A stretch of 64,000 bases of DNA. Source: Rhizobium rhododendri (GTDB taxonomy: Bacteria; Pseudomonadota; Alphaproteobacteria; Rhizobiales; Rhizobiaceae). The notes beneath the pieces are model-generated. The model did no database searches and was not told where the DNA came from. It was given only the letters and a program-made list of their open reading frames with translations. The translations under genes were made by a program, and so were the position numbers. Positions 26,283-35,879 of the stretch are shown in pieces (the stretch's first letter is position 1; every line of letters starts with the position of its first letter). The DNA is taken from positions 806,001 to 870,000 of the forward strand of contig NZ_CP117267.1 of the NCBI RefSeq assembly GCF_007000325.2, written 5' to 3'.

Positions 26283-27457
26283 GCGTTGCCTCCGCTCGAT
26301 TTCCCACCGGATGCCGGCATTTTCGCCTGCGCCCGCAGCCACCATCCGCTGATGCGATTGCGCAAGGTCGTTGGCATGGTCCGCTTCTTCGTGCGTGACA
26401 GCAGGAAGATGCAGATCAGGATCGAACCGATGTTGATTGCATAGAGAACGCCGATGAAATAGGGCGCGGCTTCGATCTGGTTGGCGGCATAGAAATCCGC
26501 CCAGCGCAGGCCGAATGAGATGGTAAGCGCCGACACCATCGGATGCAGGCGTGCCTCACGATGGGACCGGGCGTCGCCGGCAATGACGAGGGAGATCAGC
26601 GCGAAGATCGCCGGCAGCATCCAGTCCGTCAGGCGACGGTGAAGCTCGGCACGGTAGCCTGTCGGTTTCGCCTTGTAGTCGGCATCGTTCGGATCGGGAT
26701 GCAGAAGGAATGGCAGGCTTCTGTCGCCGGAGCGAAGATTGGCCTGGCCACGGCTCTGGCTAAGATCCGAGAGGTCGAATGAATAGCTGTCGAACTTGAT
26801 GACCGAGACGTTGCCGTCGACGGTTTTGCGGTGCACTTCGCCGTCATGCATCAGCAGCGACTTGCCGCTCGGATCGACGGCGCCTTCCTTGGCGTAATAG
26901 ATAAGGTCGAAGGCCGGATCGCGGGAATCGGCGACGAACAGGCCCTTGAGGATACGCCCCGACATCCGCTGGGAGATCTCGACATAGAGGCCGTCTTCGA
27001 TTCGGCGGAAGTTCTTTTCCTCGATGACCGTGGACAGAAGGTCGGCATAGGCGGCAGCGACCATGTCGCGCGCCGCGACACGCGCCTTTGGCTCAACCAT
27101 ATTGTCGACGGCAAAGGAGAAAATACTGACGGCGACGGCCAGAAGCATGATCGGGCGGATGATCACCATCCGGTTGGCACCCGCAGCCTCCATCACCGTC
27201 AATTCCGAATCGGTGTTCATGGCAGTTAGCGTCTGCGTGATGCCGATCACCAGGGCGAAAGGCAGCACGACGGGAATGATCGTTGGCAGGATGAGGGTGG
27301 CAAGCGTCGCAAACGACCCCATCGACTGGCCGCTGTCCGTCACCAGATTGATGCGCTGCAACACCTGAGTCGTCCAGATGATGGCAAGCACCGGCAGCAG
27401 CGCCACCAGAAACATCAAACCGACACGCCGGGTAATATAGGATTCAAGTAGTTTCAT
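26279..27457 (-). CDS. lptF: LPS export ABC permease LptF
   Basis: Partner of LptG in the LPS transporter. The 392-residue protein begins MKLLESYITRRVGLMF at the first membrane segment; the frame is open 62 codons further upstream, but that stretch is hydrophilic and unlike the family. It has six predicted membrane segments around a periplasmic domain. It is the first gene of a six-gene minus-strand series (lptF, lptG, lptD, surA-like, pdxA, rsmA), divergent from pepA. Confidence 0.95.
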   Translation of the reverse strand: MKLLESYITRRVGLMFLVALLPVLAIIWTTQVLQRINLVTDSGQSMGSFATLATLILPTIIPVVLPFALVIGITQTLTAMNTDSELTVMEAAGANRMVIIRPIMLLAVAVSIFSFAVDNMVEPKARVAARDMVAAAYADLLSTVIEEKNFRRIEDGLYVEISQRMSGRILKGLFVADSRDPAFDLIYYAKEGAVDPSGKSLLMHDGEVHRKTVDGNVSVIKFDSYSFDLSDLSQSRGQANLRSGDRSLPFLLHPDPNDADYKAKPTGYRAELHRRLTDWMLPAIFALISLVIAGDARSHREARLHPMVSALTISFGLRWADFYAANQIEAAPYFIGVLYAINIGSILICIFLLSRTKKRTMPTTLRNRISGWWLRAQAKMPASGGKSSGGNA

Positions 27458-27825
27458 GCCGGCCCTTGATGCGACGCGTCTCCGAAAGCCCTCAGGCCTC
27501 GCAGTTCCAATTCCTCTACGCTGTTTGTTATTTTTTTGCGACAAGCGGCACGCGAAAATTTCGTTAATTTCTCGAAATATTTCCATGGTGTGTCGTTTGT
27601 GATCGGAGGTGGACGACAGCCGCTTTGCAGACCCGGCAACCACCCCCTTCGCGCTCCAGATTTCCCATGGATATAAAGTGTATGGGTGTGGGGCTTGCTA
27701 CGACGGGTACGCGCAGTTTGCTGCGAACTAATGCAGGCTTTGTGGCCCTTAAGCTTGTATTCAATGGGGAAACCCTAAATGATCCCACATCAAAGACCCG
27801 GCATCGGGCACATCGTGGAGCTGAC
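27458..27825. other. Divergent lptF / pepA promoter region
   Basis: 368 bases without a supported gene. It must hold promoters for lptF on the minus strand and pepA on the plus strand. AT-rich tracts are at 27528-27592, and a TATAAA element is at 27672. A small hairpin (CGCAG/CTGCG) is at 27712-27725 in the pepA leader. Frames extending pepA or lptF into it look non-coding. Confidence 0.5.
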
Positions 27826-29316
27826 ATGTCTGTGAAATTCGAAATCTCCTTTGCACCCTCGGCACGGCCGACGACGGGACTGGCTGTCCTCCTCCAAGGT
27901 ATCGGCAGCGAGCGACCGGCCGGCGCGGAGCACGTCGATCCTGCTAACACCGTTGCCAAGGCAACCCGCATCGCCGGCTATTCTGCAAAGTCTCTGAAGA
28001 CCCTCGATATCGTCGCGCCGGAAGGGTCCTCCGTCGAGAGGATCCTGGTGATAGGGACGGGCAAGCCGGCCGATACCACGCCGCATGACTGGTTGAAGCT
28101 CGGCGGCGTCGCTGCAGCGCGCATGAAGAAGGTCGAGACCGTGACGGTTTTCGTCGACAGCCCGGGTGCCGACGTCACCCCGCAGAATGCTGCCGATTTC
28201 GCGCTGGGCATGCTGATGCGCGCCTACAGCTTCGATACCTACAAGACCCGCAAGGGCGAAGACGACGAGAAGACCAGCAAGGCAATCAAGGTGACCATCG
28301 TCACTGCCAAGGCTGCGCAAGCCGATGTCCTGTTCGGCGATTCGGAAGCGATTGCGGCCGGCGTCAACCTCGCCCGAGACCTGGTCAACGAGCCGCCAAA
28401 CGTCCTCGGTCCCGTCGAATTCGCCGCCAAGGCCAAGGAGTTGGAAAAGCTCGGCGTGACCGTCGAGATTCTCACCGAGCGCGACATGCGGACGCTTGGC
28501 ATGGGCGCGCTGCTGGGCGTAGCCCAGGGGTCCGTCCGCCCGCCGCGTCTGGCAATCATGCAGTGGAACGGCGGCAAGCCCGGCGAGGCACCGATCGCCT
28601 TCATCGGCAAGGGCGTCGTCTTCGATACCGGCGGCATTTCCATCAAGCCATCGGCCGGGATGGAGGACATGAAGGGCGACATGGGCGGCGCCGCTGCCGT
28701 TATCGGCCTGATGCACACGCTGGCGGCACGCGGCGCCAAGGCCAATGTCGTCGGCGTCCTCGGCCTCGTTGAGAACATGCCCGACGGCAACGCCCAGCGC
28801 CCCGGCGACATCGTCACGTCCATGTCCGGCCAGACGATCGAGATCATCAATACAGATGCCGAAGGCCGTCTCGTTCTCGGCGATGCCATCTGGTACACAA
28901 ACGACCGGTTCAAGCCGCAATTCATGGTCAATCTGGCGACGCTCACCGGCGCCATCGTCGTTGCCCTCGGCAGCCAGCATGCAGGCTTGTTTTCCAACGA
29001 CAACACGCTTGCCGAACGCCTGACGGCCGCCGGTCTTGCCACCAATGAGCGCCTTTGGCGGATGCCGCTCGGCAAGGACTACGACAAGCTGATCGACAGC
29101 AAGTTCGCCGACATGAAAAACAGCGGCGGCCGCCAGGCCGGATCGATCACCGCCGCACAATTCATCAAGCGCTTCGTGAAGGACACTCCATGGGCCCATC
29201 TCGACATTGCAGCAACGGCCCTCGGCTCGCCGCTCGACGAGATCAACCAGTCCTGGGGTTCAGGCTTTGGCGTCCGCCTGCTCGACGAACTCGTGCGCCG
29301 GCACTACGAGCAGTGA
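27826..29316 (+). CDS. pepA: Leucyl aminopeptidase, M17 family
   Basis: Two-metal cytosolic aminopeptidase; PepA of E. coli also binds DNA. The 496-residue protein has the active-site signature [13 protein letters not shown] near residues 340-352, and a lysine/aspartate metal-binding stretch in [28 protein letters not shown]. The ATG at 27826 ([10 protein letters not shown]) is chosen with GTGGAG six bases before it; the longer frame upstream has no homology-like content. holC follows, as in many proteobacteria. Confidence 0.97.
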   Translation: MSVKFEISFAPSARPTTGLAVLLQGIGSERPAGAEHVDPANTVAKATRIAGYSAKSLKTLDIVAPEGSSVERILVIGTGKPADTTPHDWLKLGGVAAARMKKVETVTVFVDSPGADVTPQNAADFALGMLMRAYSFDTYKTRKGEDDEKTSKAIKVTIVTAKAAQADVLFGDSEAIAAGVNLARDLVNEPPNVLGPVEFAAKAKELEKLGVTVEILTERDMRTLGMGALLGVAQGSVRPPRLAIMQWNGGKPGEAPIAFIGKGVVFDTGGISIKPSAGMEDMKGDMGGAAAVIGLMHTLAARGAKANVVGVLGLVENMPDGNAQRPGDIVTSMSGQTIEIINTDAEGRLVLGDAIWYTNDRFKPQFMVNLATLTGAIVVALGSQHAGLFSNDNTLAERLTAAGLATNERLWRMPLGKDYDKLIDSKFADMKNSGGRQAGSITAAQFIKRFVKDTPWAHLDIAATALGSPLDEINQSWGSGFGVRLLDELVRRHYEQ

Positions 29317-29338
29317 TCGGTAAAAACGAGATCGCCCG

Positions 29339-29788
29339 ATGACCGAGGTGCTGTTCTATCATCTGACGGAATCAAAGCTCGAGGACGCCCTGCCGCCATT
29401 GCTCGACAAAAGCGTCGAGCGTGGCTGGCGGGTGGCGGTGCAAGGTCGCGACCCGGCTCGGCGCGACCTGCTCGACAGCCATTTGTGGACATTCCGCGAG
29501 GACAGTTTCCTTCCTCATGGCACCGATGCCGGCGAGGCGCCAGAACACCAGCCGGTGCTGCTGACGCTGTCGCCGGAAAATGTCAACGATGCCAAGGTCC
29601 GCTTCTTCGTCGACGGTGCCGAAGCTGAAGAGATCGACGTCTACGACCGCGTCGTCTTCATGTTTGACGGCTACGATCAGTCACAACTGGAAGGTGCCCG
29701 GGCCCAGTGGAAAAAGCTGAAAGCCGAGGGCCACAAGCTCACCTACTGGCAGCAGACCCAGGAAGGTCGCTGGGAAAAGAAGGCCTGA
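29339..29788 (+). CDS. holC: DNA polymerase III chi subunit
   Basis: Clamp-loader accessory subunit that links the replicase to single-strand binding protein. The 149-residue protein starts MTEVLFYHLTESKLEDALPPLLDK and has the family core GWRVAVQGRDPARRDLLDSHLWTF and VVFMFDGYD. It lies 22 bases after pepA on the same strand, the usual pepA-holC pair. Confidence 0.95.
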   Translation: MTEVLFYHLTESKLEDALPPLLDKSVERGWRVAVQGRDPARRDLLDSHLWTFREDSFLPHGTDAGEAPEHQPVLLTLSPENVNDAKVRFFVDGAEAEEIDVYDRVVFMFDGYDQSQLEGARAQWKKLKAEGHKLTYWQQTQEGRWEKKA

Positions 29789-29818
29789 CCTGAAGATTTA
29801 GGTAGTCGAGGCGAGGGG

Positions 29819-30361
29819 TCACCCGTTCCCGACTACCTTGTCGATGAAAGCTTTCTTCGCGTCCGTATAGGCGGCGCGGTCCCCGGAAAATTTGGCTGCA
29901 AGAGAAATCTTAAGATCTTCATACTCAGACGCCAGGGCGGCATTCGTGCGGAGTTTGTCGCGAAACAGCAGGTTTCGCCTCCAATGAAAACCTTGATGTT
30001 CTACAATATGCACGAGATGGGTGCGCGTCTGCTGCTTGATACCACGTCCGAAAATATGGTCATCCGGAACGATATCTGCGCCGGCATAATCGTAGCCAAT
30101 GGATTGCATCGGCTTGATACAGTCACTACCGTCTTCGAAACGACGGATGCCGACGATGATATCGATAACGGGCTTCGCCCTGATGCCCGGTATCGAAGTG
30201 CTTCCGAAGTGCTGGATATCGATCGCAAGTGCACCCAGTACAAGCCGGATGCATTCGGCTTCCTCGGCGTAGGCCTTAGGCCATCGGTCGTCGGGCTCCG
30301 CGAGCACGACGAGCTTATGTTTGACGCCAAGACCGTAGGCTGATTCTTCATTCCGCTGCAT
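29819..30361 (-). CDS. GrpB family protein (UPF0157)
   Basis: A 180-residue protein of the GrpB family, which has a nucleotidyltransferase-like fold. Visible motifs are VVLAEPDDRWPKAYAEEA, the IQHFGSTSIPGIRAKPVIDIIVGI core with the GS and paired-aspartate pattern of nucleotidyltransferases, and FRDKLRTNAALASEYEDLK. Its biological role is not established. The ATG at 30361 is chosen; a GTG nine codons upstream is possible. It is convergent with holC and near the galactose-type dehydrogenase on the same strand. Confidence 0.88.
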   Translation of the reverse strand: MQRNEESAYGLGVKHKLVVLAEPDDRWPKAYAEEAECIRLVLGALAIDIQHFGSTSIPGIRAKPVIDIIVGIRRFEDGSDCIKPMQSIGYDYAGADIVPDDHIFGRGIKQQTRTHLVHIVEHQGFHWRRNLLFRDKLRTNAALASEYEDLKISLAAKFSGDRAAYTDAKKAFIDKVVGNG

Positions 30362-30432
30362 TTTCGACCCCGGAATTAATGCGAACACTACCTCTTATTC
30401 AAGCGCCTTCGCACGCATCTGGAACCCGCAGA

Positions 30433-31374
30433 TCAATCGTGGAACGCTTCCACGAACTTGCGCTTGCCGAGCATGAAGGCGTCGGCGACGTGGCGGAGGG
30501 GGGCGAGATCGACGTCCGATGTGCCGGCCTTGACGATTTCGGCGAAGCGGCGGTACAGCGACGGGTATTCCGCCTCCGGTTCGGCGAGCTTCAGTTCTTC
30601 GTCGACGAAAAGCTTGGCGCCGCCATCGGCCAGCCGCATCGTGCCGGCCTCCGTCTCGACGATGATATCCCAGCTCTGCTTGCCAGTCTGGCGCCAGTCG
30701 AATTCAGCGTGCACGGGCACTCCGGTGGCATCCTTGAAGTGCAGGTCGGCAGCGATGGGTGCATCGCGGTTTTCCGGGAACTCCAGGGTTGCGCCGGTGA
30801 GGAAGATGGCGCGAGGCAGGATGTGGGTGACGATCGACAGGGCGTTGATGCCGGGATCGAACACGCCGAGGCCGCCGGCCTGCCAGATCCAGTCCTGGTT
30901 CGGATGCCAGTGGCGCACGTCTTCCTTCCAGATGACATGCATGCTCTTGATCGTCGTCGCGGCAAGAAAGTCCTTTGCGGCCTCGACGCCCGGTGCGTAG
31001 CGCGAATGCCAGCTTGCAAACAACGACACGCCCTTGGCCTTCGCCAGCGCTTCGAGGTCGTGGACTTCGCTCAGTGTCGCGCCCGGTGGCTTCTCGAGAA
31101 ACACGTGCTTGCCCGCCGTCAGCGCCTTGTAGGCGGCCTCATAGCGGTATTGCGGCGGCATGCACAGCGACACGGCGTTCATCGCAGGAACAGTGGCAAT
31201 CATCTCGTCGATGGTCGTGAAACTCTGGATGCCGTCGACAGTGCCGTTGCGGCTGGCTGTGGCGATCAGGTTGTAGTCCGCATTGGCCGCGATCGACGGC
31301 AGATGCTGGTCGCGGACGATCTTGCCGACGCCGACGATGCCGAGCTGGATGGGGGCGGAGGGATTGGAAGACAT
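30433..31374 (-). CDS. D-galactose/L-arabinose 1-dehydrogenase-like (Gfo/Idh/MocA)
   Basis: NAD(P)-dependent oxidoreductase of the Gfo/Idh/MocA family, 313 residues. It has an N-terminal Rossmann motif (GIVGVGKIVRDQH), EKPPGATLSE, and a long stretch (HVIWKEDVRHWHPNQDW, then GGLGVFDPGINALSIVTHIL) that I recognise as the pattern of D-galactose 1-dehydrogenase from pseudomonads. Such enzymes start the non-phosphorylative oxidation of galactose or arabinose. The ATG at 31374 is preferred over a GTG nine codons upstream. The rest of such a pathway is not in the window. An inverted repeat lies just upstream. Confidence 0.85.
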   Translation of the reverse strand: MSSNPSAPIQLGIVGVGKIVRDQHLPSIAANADYNLIATASRNGTVDGIQSFTTIDEMIATVPAMNAVSLCMPPQYRYEAAYKALTAGKHVFLEKPPGATLSEVHDLEALAKAKGVSLFASWHSRYAPGVEAAKDFLAATTIKSMHVIWKEDVRHWHPNQDWIWQAGGLGVFDPGINALSIVTHILPRAIFLTGATLEFPENRDAPIAADLHFKDATGVPVHAEFDWRQTGKQSWDIIVETEAGTMRLADGGAKLFVDEELKLAEPEAEYPSLYRRFAEIVKAGTSDVDLAPLRHVADAFMLGKRKFVEAFHD

Positions 31375-31400
31375 GGGCTTGCTCGCGTTCCGGTGTTTCA

Positions 31401-31424
31401 CTCAAAAGTATGATTATTTTTGAG
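31401..31424. promoter_or_regulatory. Inverted repeat before the sugar dehydrogenase
   Basis: Perfect seven-base arms CTCAAAA and TTTTGAG spaced by ten bases, 26 bases before the dehydrogenase ATG in an AT-rich stretch. This is a plausible operator overlapping the promoter. The regulator is unknown. Confidence 0.45.
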
Positions 31425-31480
31425 GTGTTTGTATCAGAATGCGGGCCGCGAGCAAGGCCGGGCTTGGTGCGAGTGGCGGC

Positions 31481-32332
31481 TTAACGGCTCATTTTCAGAT
31501 CGGCCATGGCAATGACGTTGCCCGGTGCCGCGTCACGCCCGTAGCGAAGCGTGACCACCTTGTAGCCCTCCTTCTCAAGTCTGTTGAGCAGGCCCGGCAG
31601 CATGATCGCAGTACGTTGGTGGATATCGTGCATCAGGATGATGCCGCGACCGCGCCGATGCAGCTCCTCCATGGTACGCTCGAGGACGATAGCCGGCTTG
31701 ACGGTGAAATAATCCTTGCTGTCGATATCGACATCCATGACGATCATGTCGCGCTGGGCAATCGCCGAGCGCAGGCTTTTCGTGTCGGCGAGATAGGGGA
31801 AGCGGAAGAAGTTGACATCGGTACCGATGGCCTTCGAGACGGCATTCTCGCCTTTGACGACCTCGGCTATGGCCATGTCGAAGCTCATCCTGGCGAGATC
31901 CGGATGGCGGTAGGTATGGCTGCCGATGGCATTGCCGTCGTCGAGAACCTTGCGGGCAATCGCTGGATGGGCGGCGGCCATTTCTCCGACCATCATGAAG
32001 GCACCCTTGACGCCGAACTGGTCGAGTGTCGCAAGGATTTTCTCGGTCTTTCCCGGCATCGGGCCATCGTCGAAGGTGAGGATTACTTCCTTGTCGGCAA
32101 GCTTGAGGTCGTGCAGGGACGAGACCGTCAGTGTCCGACCGGCAAGATGGTGCCAGTAGCCTCCCCAGGCGGTCGGCTCCATGGCAATGGGATCGTGGGC
32201 CTTGAGCGGTGCAGTGACAGTAGCGCCCGGCGCGTAGGAGGTTTTCAGCGACATCTCTGTCGTCGGTTTTGTCGCGCAGCCGGCGAGCATCAGGCTGGCC
32301 AGAAGGCCGGCGACAACGGGACGTGAGAACAT
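31481..32332 (-). CDS. Polysaccharide deacetylase lipoprotein
   Basis: A NodB-homology (carbohydrate esterase 4) protein of 283 residues. A lipobox (LMLAGC) puts the lipidated cysteine at residue 19, so it should be anchored in an envelope membrane. Catalytic motifs are present: TFDDGP at 86-91 and the metal-binding SHTYRHPD at 138-145. A late RGRGIILMHDIH motif supplies the general acid region. Substrates of this family include chitooligomers, peptidoglycan and exopolysaccharide; which one applies here is not evident. It is not near nod genes, so it is unlikely to be NodB itself. Confidence 0.93.
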   Translation of the reverse strand: MFSRPVVAGLLASLMLAGCATKPTTEMSLKTSYAPGATVTAPLKAHDPIAMEPTAWGGYWHHLAGRTLTVSSLHDLKLADKEVILTFDDGPMPGKTEKILATLDQFGVKGAFMMVGEMAAAHPAIARKVLDDGNAIGSHTYRHPDLARMSFDMAIAEVVKGENAVSKAIGTDVNFFRFPYLADTKSLRSAIAQRDMIVMDVDIDSKDYFTVKPAIVLERTMEELHRRGRGIILMHDIHQRTAIMLPGLLNRLEKEGYKVVTLRYGRDAAPGNVIAMADLKMSR

Positions 32333-32597
32333 GGGAATCGCTCAATCAAGGGAGGAATATTGAGACGATATTTTCTGATTATGGTTAACGAGGTGTTGAC
32401 GAAGGCGGTTCGCCCGCAGATGCCGTCGTGGTCCCGGCGCGCATGTTGGCGACTGTTGCCGATCGGCATCAACGTTGGGTTGATCGCGCGACCGTGAGCC
32501 GAGCAATCCGTCCTTTAGACAGGGGACGGAGGCGGGAAAGCAAACAGGCTAAATGAAGGTTGCGCCTGCTTGCCTGGAGGAAATGCGACGCTGGCGG
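32333..32597. other. Upstream region of the deacetylase
   Basis: 265 bases with no supported gene. The promoter of the deacetylase should lie here. It contains a TTAACCAT (minus strand, 32388-32381), the form of a CtrA half-site, close to a CATAAT -10-like element. No terminator-like hairpin of the upstream ABC-F gene was found. Confidence 0.4.
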
Positions 32598-34481
32598 TCA
32601 CCCCGCCATCGCTGCCTCGTATTCGTCCGAGAGCAACATCCACTGCTCTTCGCTCTTGGCGATCTTGGCCATCAGGTCGGCGCGTTCCTTGACCTTGGCT
32701 GCGGCCTTGTCAGGAAACTTGTCGTAGATCTCCTGGTCTTCCAGTTCGCGGTCGAGAGCCTGAATCTGCTTCTGCAGTTTCTGCGTCAAAGCCTCGACAT
32801 CGTTGATCTTTTTCTTCAGCGGTGCGTTGGCGGCGCGCTTGTCGGCGTTGGCCTTGCGCTGCTCGGCCTTGTTGGCCTTGTCTTCCGGGCTCTTCTTGCC
32901 GCCCTTGCCGCCGCGCGATGCAGCAACGATGGTGTTGCGGTAATCCTCGAGGTCGCCGTCATAGTTCATGACGGTGCCGTCCTTGACGAGCCACAGCCTG
33001 TCGGCGGTGGCTTCGATCAGATGGCGGTCATGCGAGATCAGGATGACGGCGCCGGAATATTCGTTCAGCGCCTGGATCAGCGCGTTGCGGCTGTCGATAT
33101 CGAGATGGTTGGTCGGTTCGTCGAGGATCAGCAGGTTCGGCGCGTCGAAGGCGGCAAGCCCCATCAGCAGGCGTGCCTTTTCGCCACCCGACAGATCCTT
33201 CGCTGCGGTTTCCATCTTGGCGGTCGCAAGCCCCATCTGGGCAACGCGCGCCCGCACCTTGCCTTCGGTGGCGCCTGGCATGCGGCGACGCACGTGCTCG
33301 ACGGCCGTCTGCTCGGGAATGAGGTCGTCCAGCTGATGCTGGGCAAAGAAGCCGATCTTCAGGCCGGATGCGGTCTTGACCGAACCCGGTGAGCCAGGAA
33401 GACGGCCGGAGATGAATTTGGCAAATGTTGACTTGCCGTTGCCGTTCGAGCCGAGCAGCGCGATGCGGTCGTCGGTGTCGATGCGCAGGGTCAGGTGCTG
33501 CAGGATCGGCTTGCCCGGCGCATAGCCTACGGAGCCGCTCTCGATGGCGATGATCGGGGAGGCGGCTTCCTTCTCGGGATCGGGGAACTTGAAGCCCTGG
33601 ACATTGTCCTCGATGACCGACGAGACGGTGCCCATGCGCTCCAGCGCCTTGACGCGGCTCTGCGCCTGGCGGGCCTTGGAGGCCTTGGCTTTGAAGCGGT
33701 CGATGAAGGACTGCAGATGCTTGCGCGCCGCATCGTTCTTGACCTTGGCCTTCGTCTGCAACTCGTTGGCTTCAGCGCGCTGGCGCTCGAACTGGTCGTA
33801 GGAGCCGCGATAGAAGGTCAGCTTCTGCTGGTCGAGATGGACGATGGCGTTGACTGCGGTGTTGAGCAGGTCGCGGTCATGGCTGATGATGATCACGGTG
33901 TGCGGATAGCGGCTGATATAGTCTTCCAGCCACAGCGTGCCTTCAAGGTCGAGATAGTTGGTCGGCTCGTCCAGCAGCAGCAGGTCTGGCTCGGAAAACA
34001 GCACGGCGGCAAGCGCCACGCGCATCCGCCAGCCGCCGGAAAAGCTCGAGGCCGGACGCAGCTGCGCCTCGGCATCGAAGCCGAGACCTGCAAGGATGCT
34101 CGCTGCCCGCGATTCCGCCGAATGGGCGCCGATGTCGGCCAGCCGCATGTGGATTTCGCCGATGCGATTAGGATCGGTCGCGGTCTCGGCTTCGGCCAGC
34201 AGCGCCTCGCGCTCCTTGTCCGCCTTCAGCACGATTTCCAGCAGGGGCTCTTCCGTACCCGGCGCTTCCTGCGCGACCTGGCCGATGCGGGCATTCTTCG
34301 GAATGGAGACGTTGCCCGTCTCGCTTTCCATGTCACCGGTAATGATCTTGAAGAGCGTCGACTTGCCTGCACCGTTCTTGCCGACGAAGCCGGCCTTTAT
34401 GCCGGCCGGCAGCGCGATGCTTGCCTGGTCGATGAGAAGGCGCCCTGCGATGCGGGCGGAAATGTTGTTGAGCGTGATCAT
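32598..34481 (-). CDS. ABC-F family ATP-binding protein
   Basis: A 627-residue soluble protein with two ABC ATPase domains and no membrane segments, as in the ABC-F translation factors (Uup, YheS, EttA group). Walker A motifs are VGKNGAGKST at 33-42 and GSNGNGKST in the second half. Signature motifs are FSGGWRMR and LSGGEKAR, each followed by LDEPTN. Between the domains is the Arg/Lys-rich linker that reaches the ribosomal tRNA site. The charged C-terminal extension (about 530-627, Lys/Ala-rich coiled coil) fits a Uup/YheS-type protein. It is more likely a ribosome-associated factor than a drug-resistance protein. Confidence 0.94.
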   Translation of the reverse strand: MITLNNISARIAGRLLIDQASIALPAGIKAGFVGKNGAGKSTLFKIITGDMESETGNVSIPKNARIGQVAQEAPGTEEPLLEIVLKADKEREALLAEAETATDPNRIGEIHMRLADIGAHSAESRAASILAGLGFDAEAQLRPASSFSGGWRMRVALAAVLFSEPDLLLLDEPTNYLDLEGTLWLEDYISRYPHTVIIISHDRDLLNTAVNAIVHLDQQKLTFYRGSYDQFERQRAEANELQTKAKVKNDAARKHLQSFIDRFKAKASKARQAQSRVKALERMGTVSSVIEDNVQGFKFPDPEKEAASPIIAIESGSVGYAPGKPILQHLTLRIDTDDRIALLGSNGNGKSTFAKFISGRLPGSPGSVKTASGLKIGFFAQHQLDDLIPEQTAVEHVRRRMPGATEGKVRARVAQMGLATAKMETAAKDLSGGEKARLLMGLAAFDAPNLLILDEPTNHLDIDSRNALIQALNEYSGAVILISHDRHLIEATADRLWLVKDGTVMNYDGDLEDYRNTIVAASRGGKGGKKSPEDKANKAEQRKANADKRAANAPLKKKINDVEALTQKLQKQIQALDRELEDQEIYDKFPDKAAAKVKERADLMAKIAKSEEQWMLLSDEYEAAMAG

Positions 34482-34567
34482 GGGGCGGTTTTGACCGAAC
34501 TTGCCCTTGAAGGCAAGAGTGTGCGCTGCAATACGGTTCGCGCGACGGCAAACAGTCCGCCGAAGGT

Positions 34568-35623
34568 TTAAGGGCGCGCGTCGTGGCTGAACAGCTGTAT
34601 CGGATGGCGGCGGTTGGCTTGCGCGCTGGCAAGTGCCGCCTCGGCGTGGGCCATGAGTTGGGCTGCCGATGGAGCGTCGGTGCTGAGCGCAATGCCGGCA
34701 GAGATACTGAGCCGGCCCGGATCGCTTTTGTCAGAGGTTGCATAGACCAGCGTTTCCTCGACTGATGTCCGAAGCCTTGCAGCGATTGCCCGAGCGCCCT
34801 CGGTATTCACGTCTGTCACCAGGAAGCAGAAGTCGTCGCCTGTCATGCGAACGACGAGATCGTTCTTCTTGATGCTCTTGCGGAAAAGCCCGCCCAGCTT
34901 CTTCAGCAGGTGATTGGCGGCCTGCGGTCCGAACTTGCCGTTGAATGCCCCGAAATCGTCGATGTCTACCATGATCAGCGCAATCCCCTGGGCGCTGTCT
35001 TCGTCGTACAACTCTATCAGCCGGTTGATGAGGGCAATCTGGTTGGGCAGCCCGGTGATGCGGTCGGTGGCAACGGCGGTGCGGATTGCCGCGTTGCCCT
35101 TTTCCAGCGTGGCGATCCTGTCCATCTGGTCAGTCAACTTTTCCGTCAGCCCGGTCTCGTAGATCATCAGGTTGGTCAGCGAGGCGTTGAGGAAATCCAT
35201 CTCGGCGGAAAATGCAGCAAGGCTCTGCATCGGGTCTTCGTTGACAGACTGTGTGATCGTTTCGACGGCTTGAACGAAACTCTGCTTGTGCCTCAGGCCC
35301 TCGGCCAGTTGCCCGGCGACGTCGCGCAGCATCCGTGCTGTCTCTGACTGGGTATTCTCGGCGACCAGTCCGCAATGGCTGACAAGGCGGTACCTGAGGC
35401 CGATCTCGTCGAGCATGGCCTGCGAAGGGTGGCTGCCGAGAAGAGCGATCTCGTTCGATAGGCTGCGGTCGGCGCCGAACAGTGCCTCATGGAAAAGCTG
35501 GTAGTTGCGCGGCAACCCGCGGACCTTGAACTTGGCCATGGCGTGGCCAACCTTCTGGAGGTCGACCGGACCGAGCATCGAATTGGCCGAAGTCGCAGCA
35601 GCGCCTGGCGTTGGGTGTTTCAT
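34568..35623 (-). CDS. GGDEF-domain protein with altered active site
   Basis: A 351-residue cytoplasmic protein with a helical N-terminal half of unknown type and a C-terminal GGDEF domain (about 185-350). The domain is recognisable from TDRITGLPNQIAL, MVDIDDFGAFN and the active-site loop. However, the signature reads TGDDF (261-265) instead of GGDEF, and the inhibitory-site RxxD is KKND (252-255). Loss of the first glycine and the Glu-to-Asp change make normal diguanylate cyclase activity doubtful; it may act as a c-di-GMP or GTP sensor or be weakly active. It is 86 bases upstream of the ABC-F gene. Confidence 0.9.
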   Translation of the reverse strand: MKHPTPGAAATSANSMLGPVDLQKVGHAMAKFKVRGLPRNYQLFHEALFGADRSLSNEIALLGSHPSQAMLDEIGLRYRLVSHCGLVAENTQSETARMLRDVAGQLAEGLRHKQSFVQAVETITQSVNEDPMQSLAAFSAEMDFLNASLTNLMIYETGLTEKLTDQMDRIATLEKGNAAIRTAVATDRITGLPNQIALINRLIELYDEDSAQGIALIMVDIDDFGAFNGKFGPQAANHLLKKLGGLFRKSIKKNDLVVRMTGDDFCFLVTDVNTEGARAIAARLRTSVEETLVYATSDKSDPGRLSISAGIALSTDAPSAAQLMAHAEAALASAQANRRHPIQLFSHDARP

Positions 35624-35879
35624 CGCTCTGTCCTGCTTGAGGTCGTCCTGCGCCTGGCCGTTTGGGTAATCGCTCTCGATTTGCGGCCTGCCGGGTTAAA
35701 ACGGCTTTAAGGTAGCCCGGTATGGCGCCGTTTTTCGATAGTATCGGCTGGCGGGGTTAACGGGCGGTTGCAGCCAGGCGACTGTGACGGTCCCGTGAAA
35801 TTGCCGCATCCCCCTTGTTTTCAGGCGGGCAGGCGGGTAAAGACCGCCAACTTTTGCCGCAAAACGAAGGATTTGAACC

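Noticed and set aside
31481..32332. NodB chitooligosaccharide deacetylase for Nod-factor synthesis
   Set aside because: It carries a lipobox and no nod genes or nod-box-like element are nearby; it fits a general carbohydrate esterase 4 lipoprotein.
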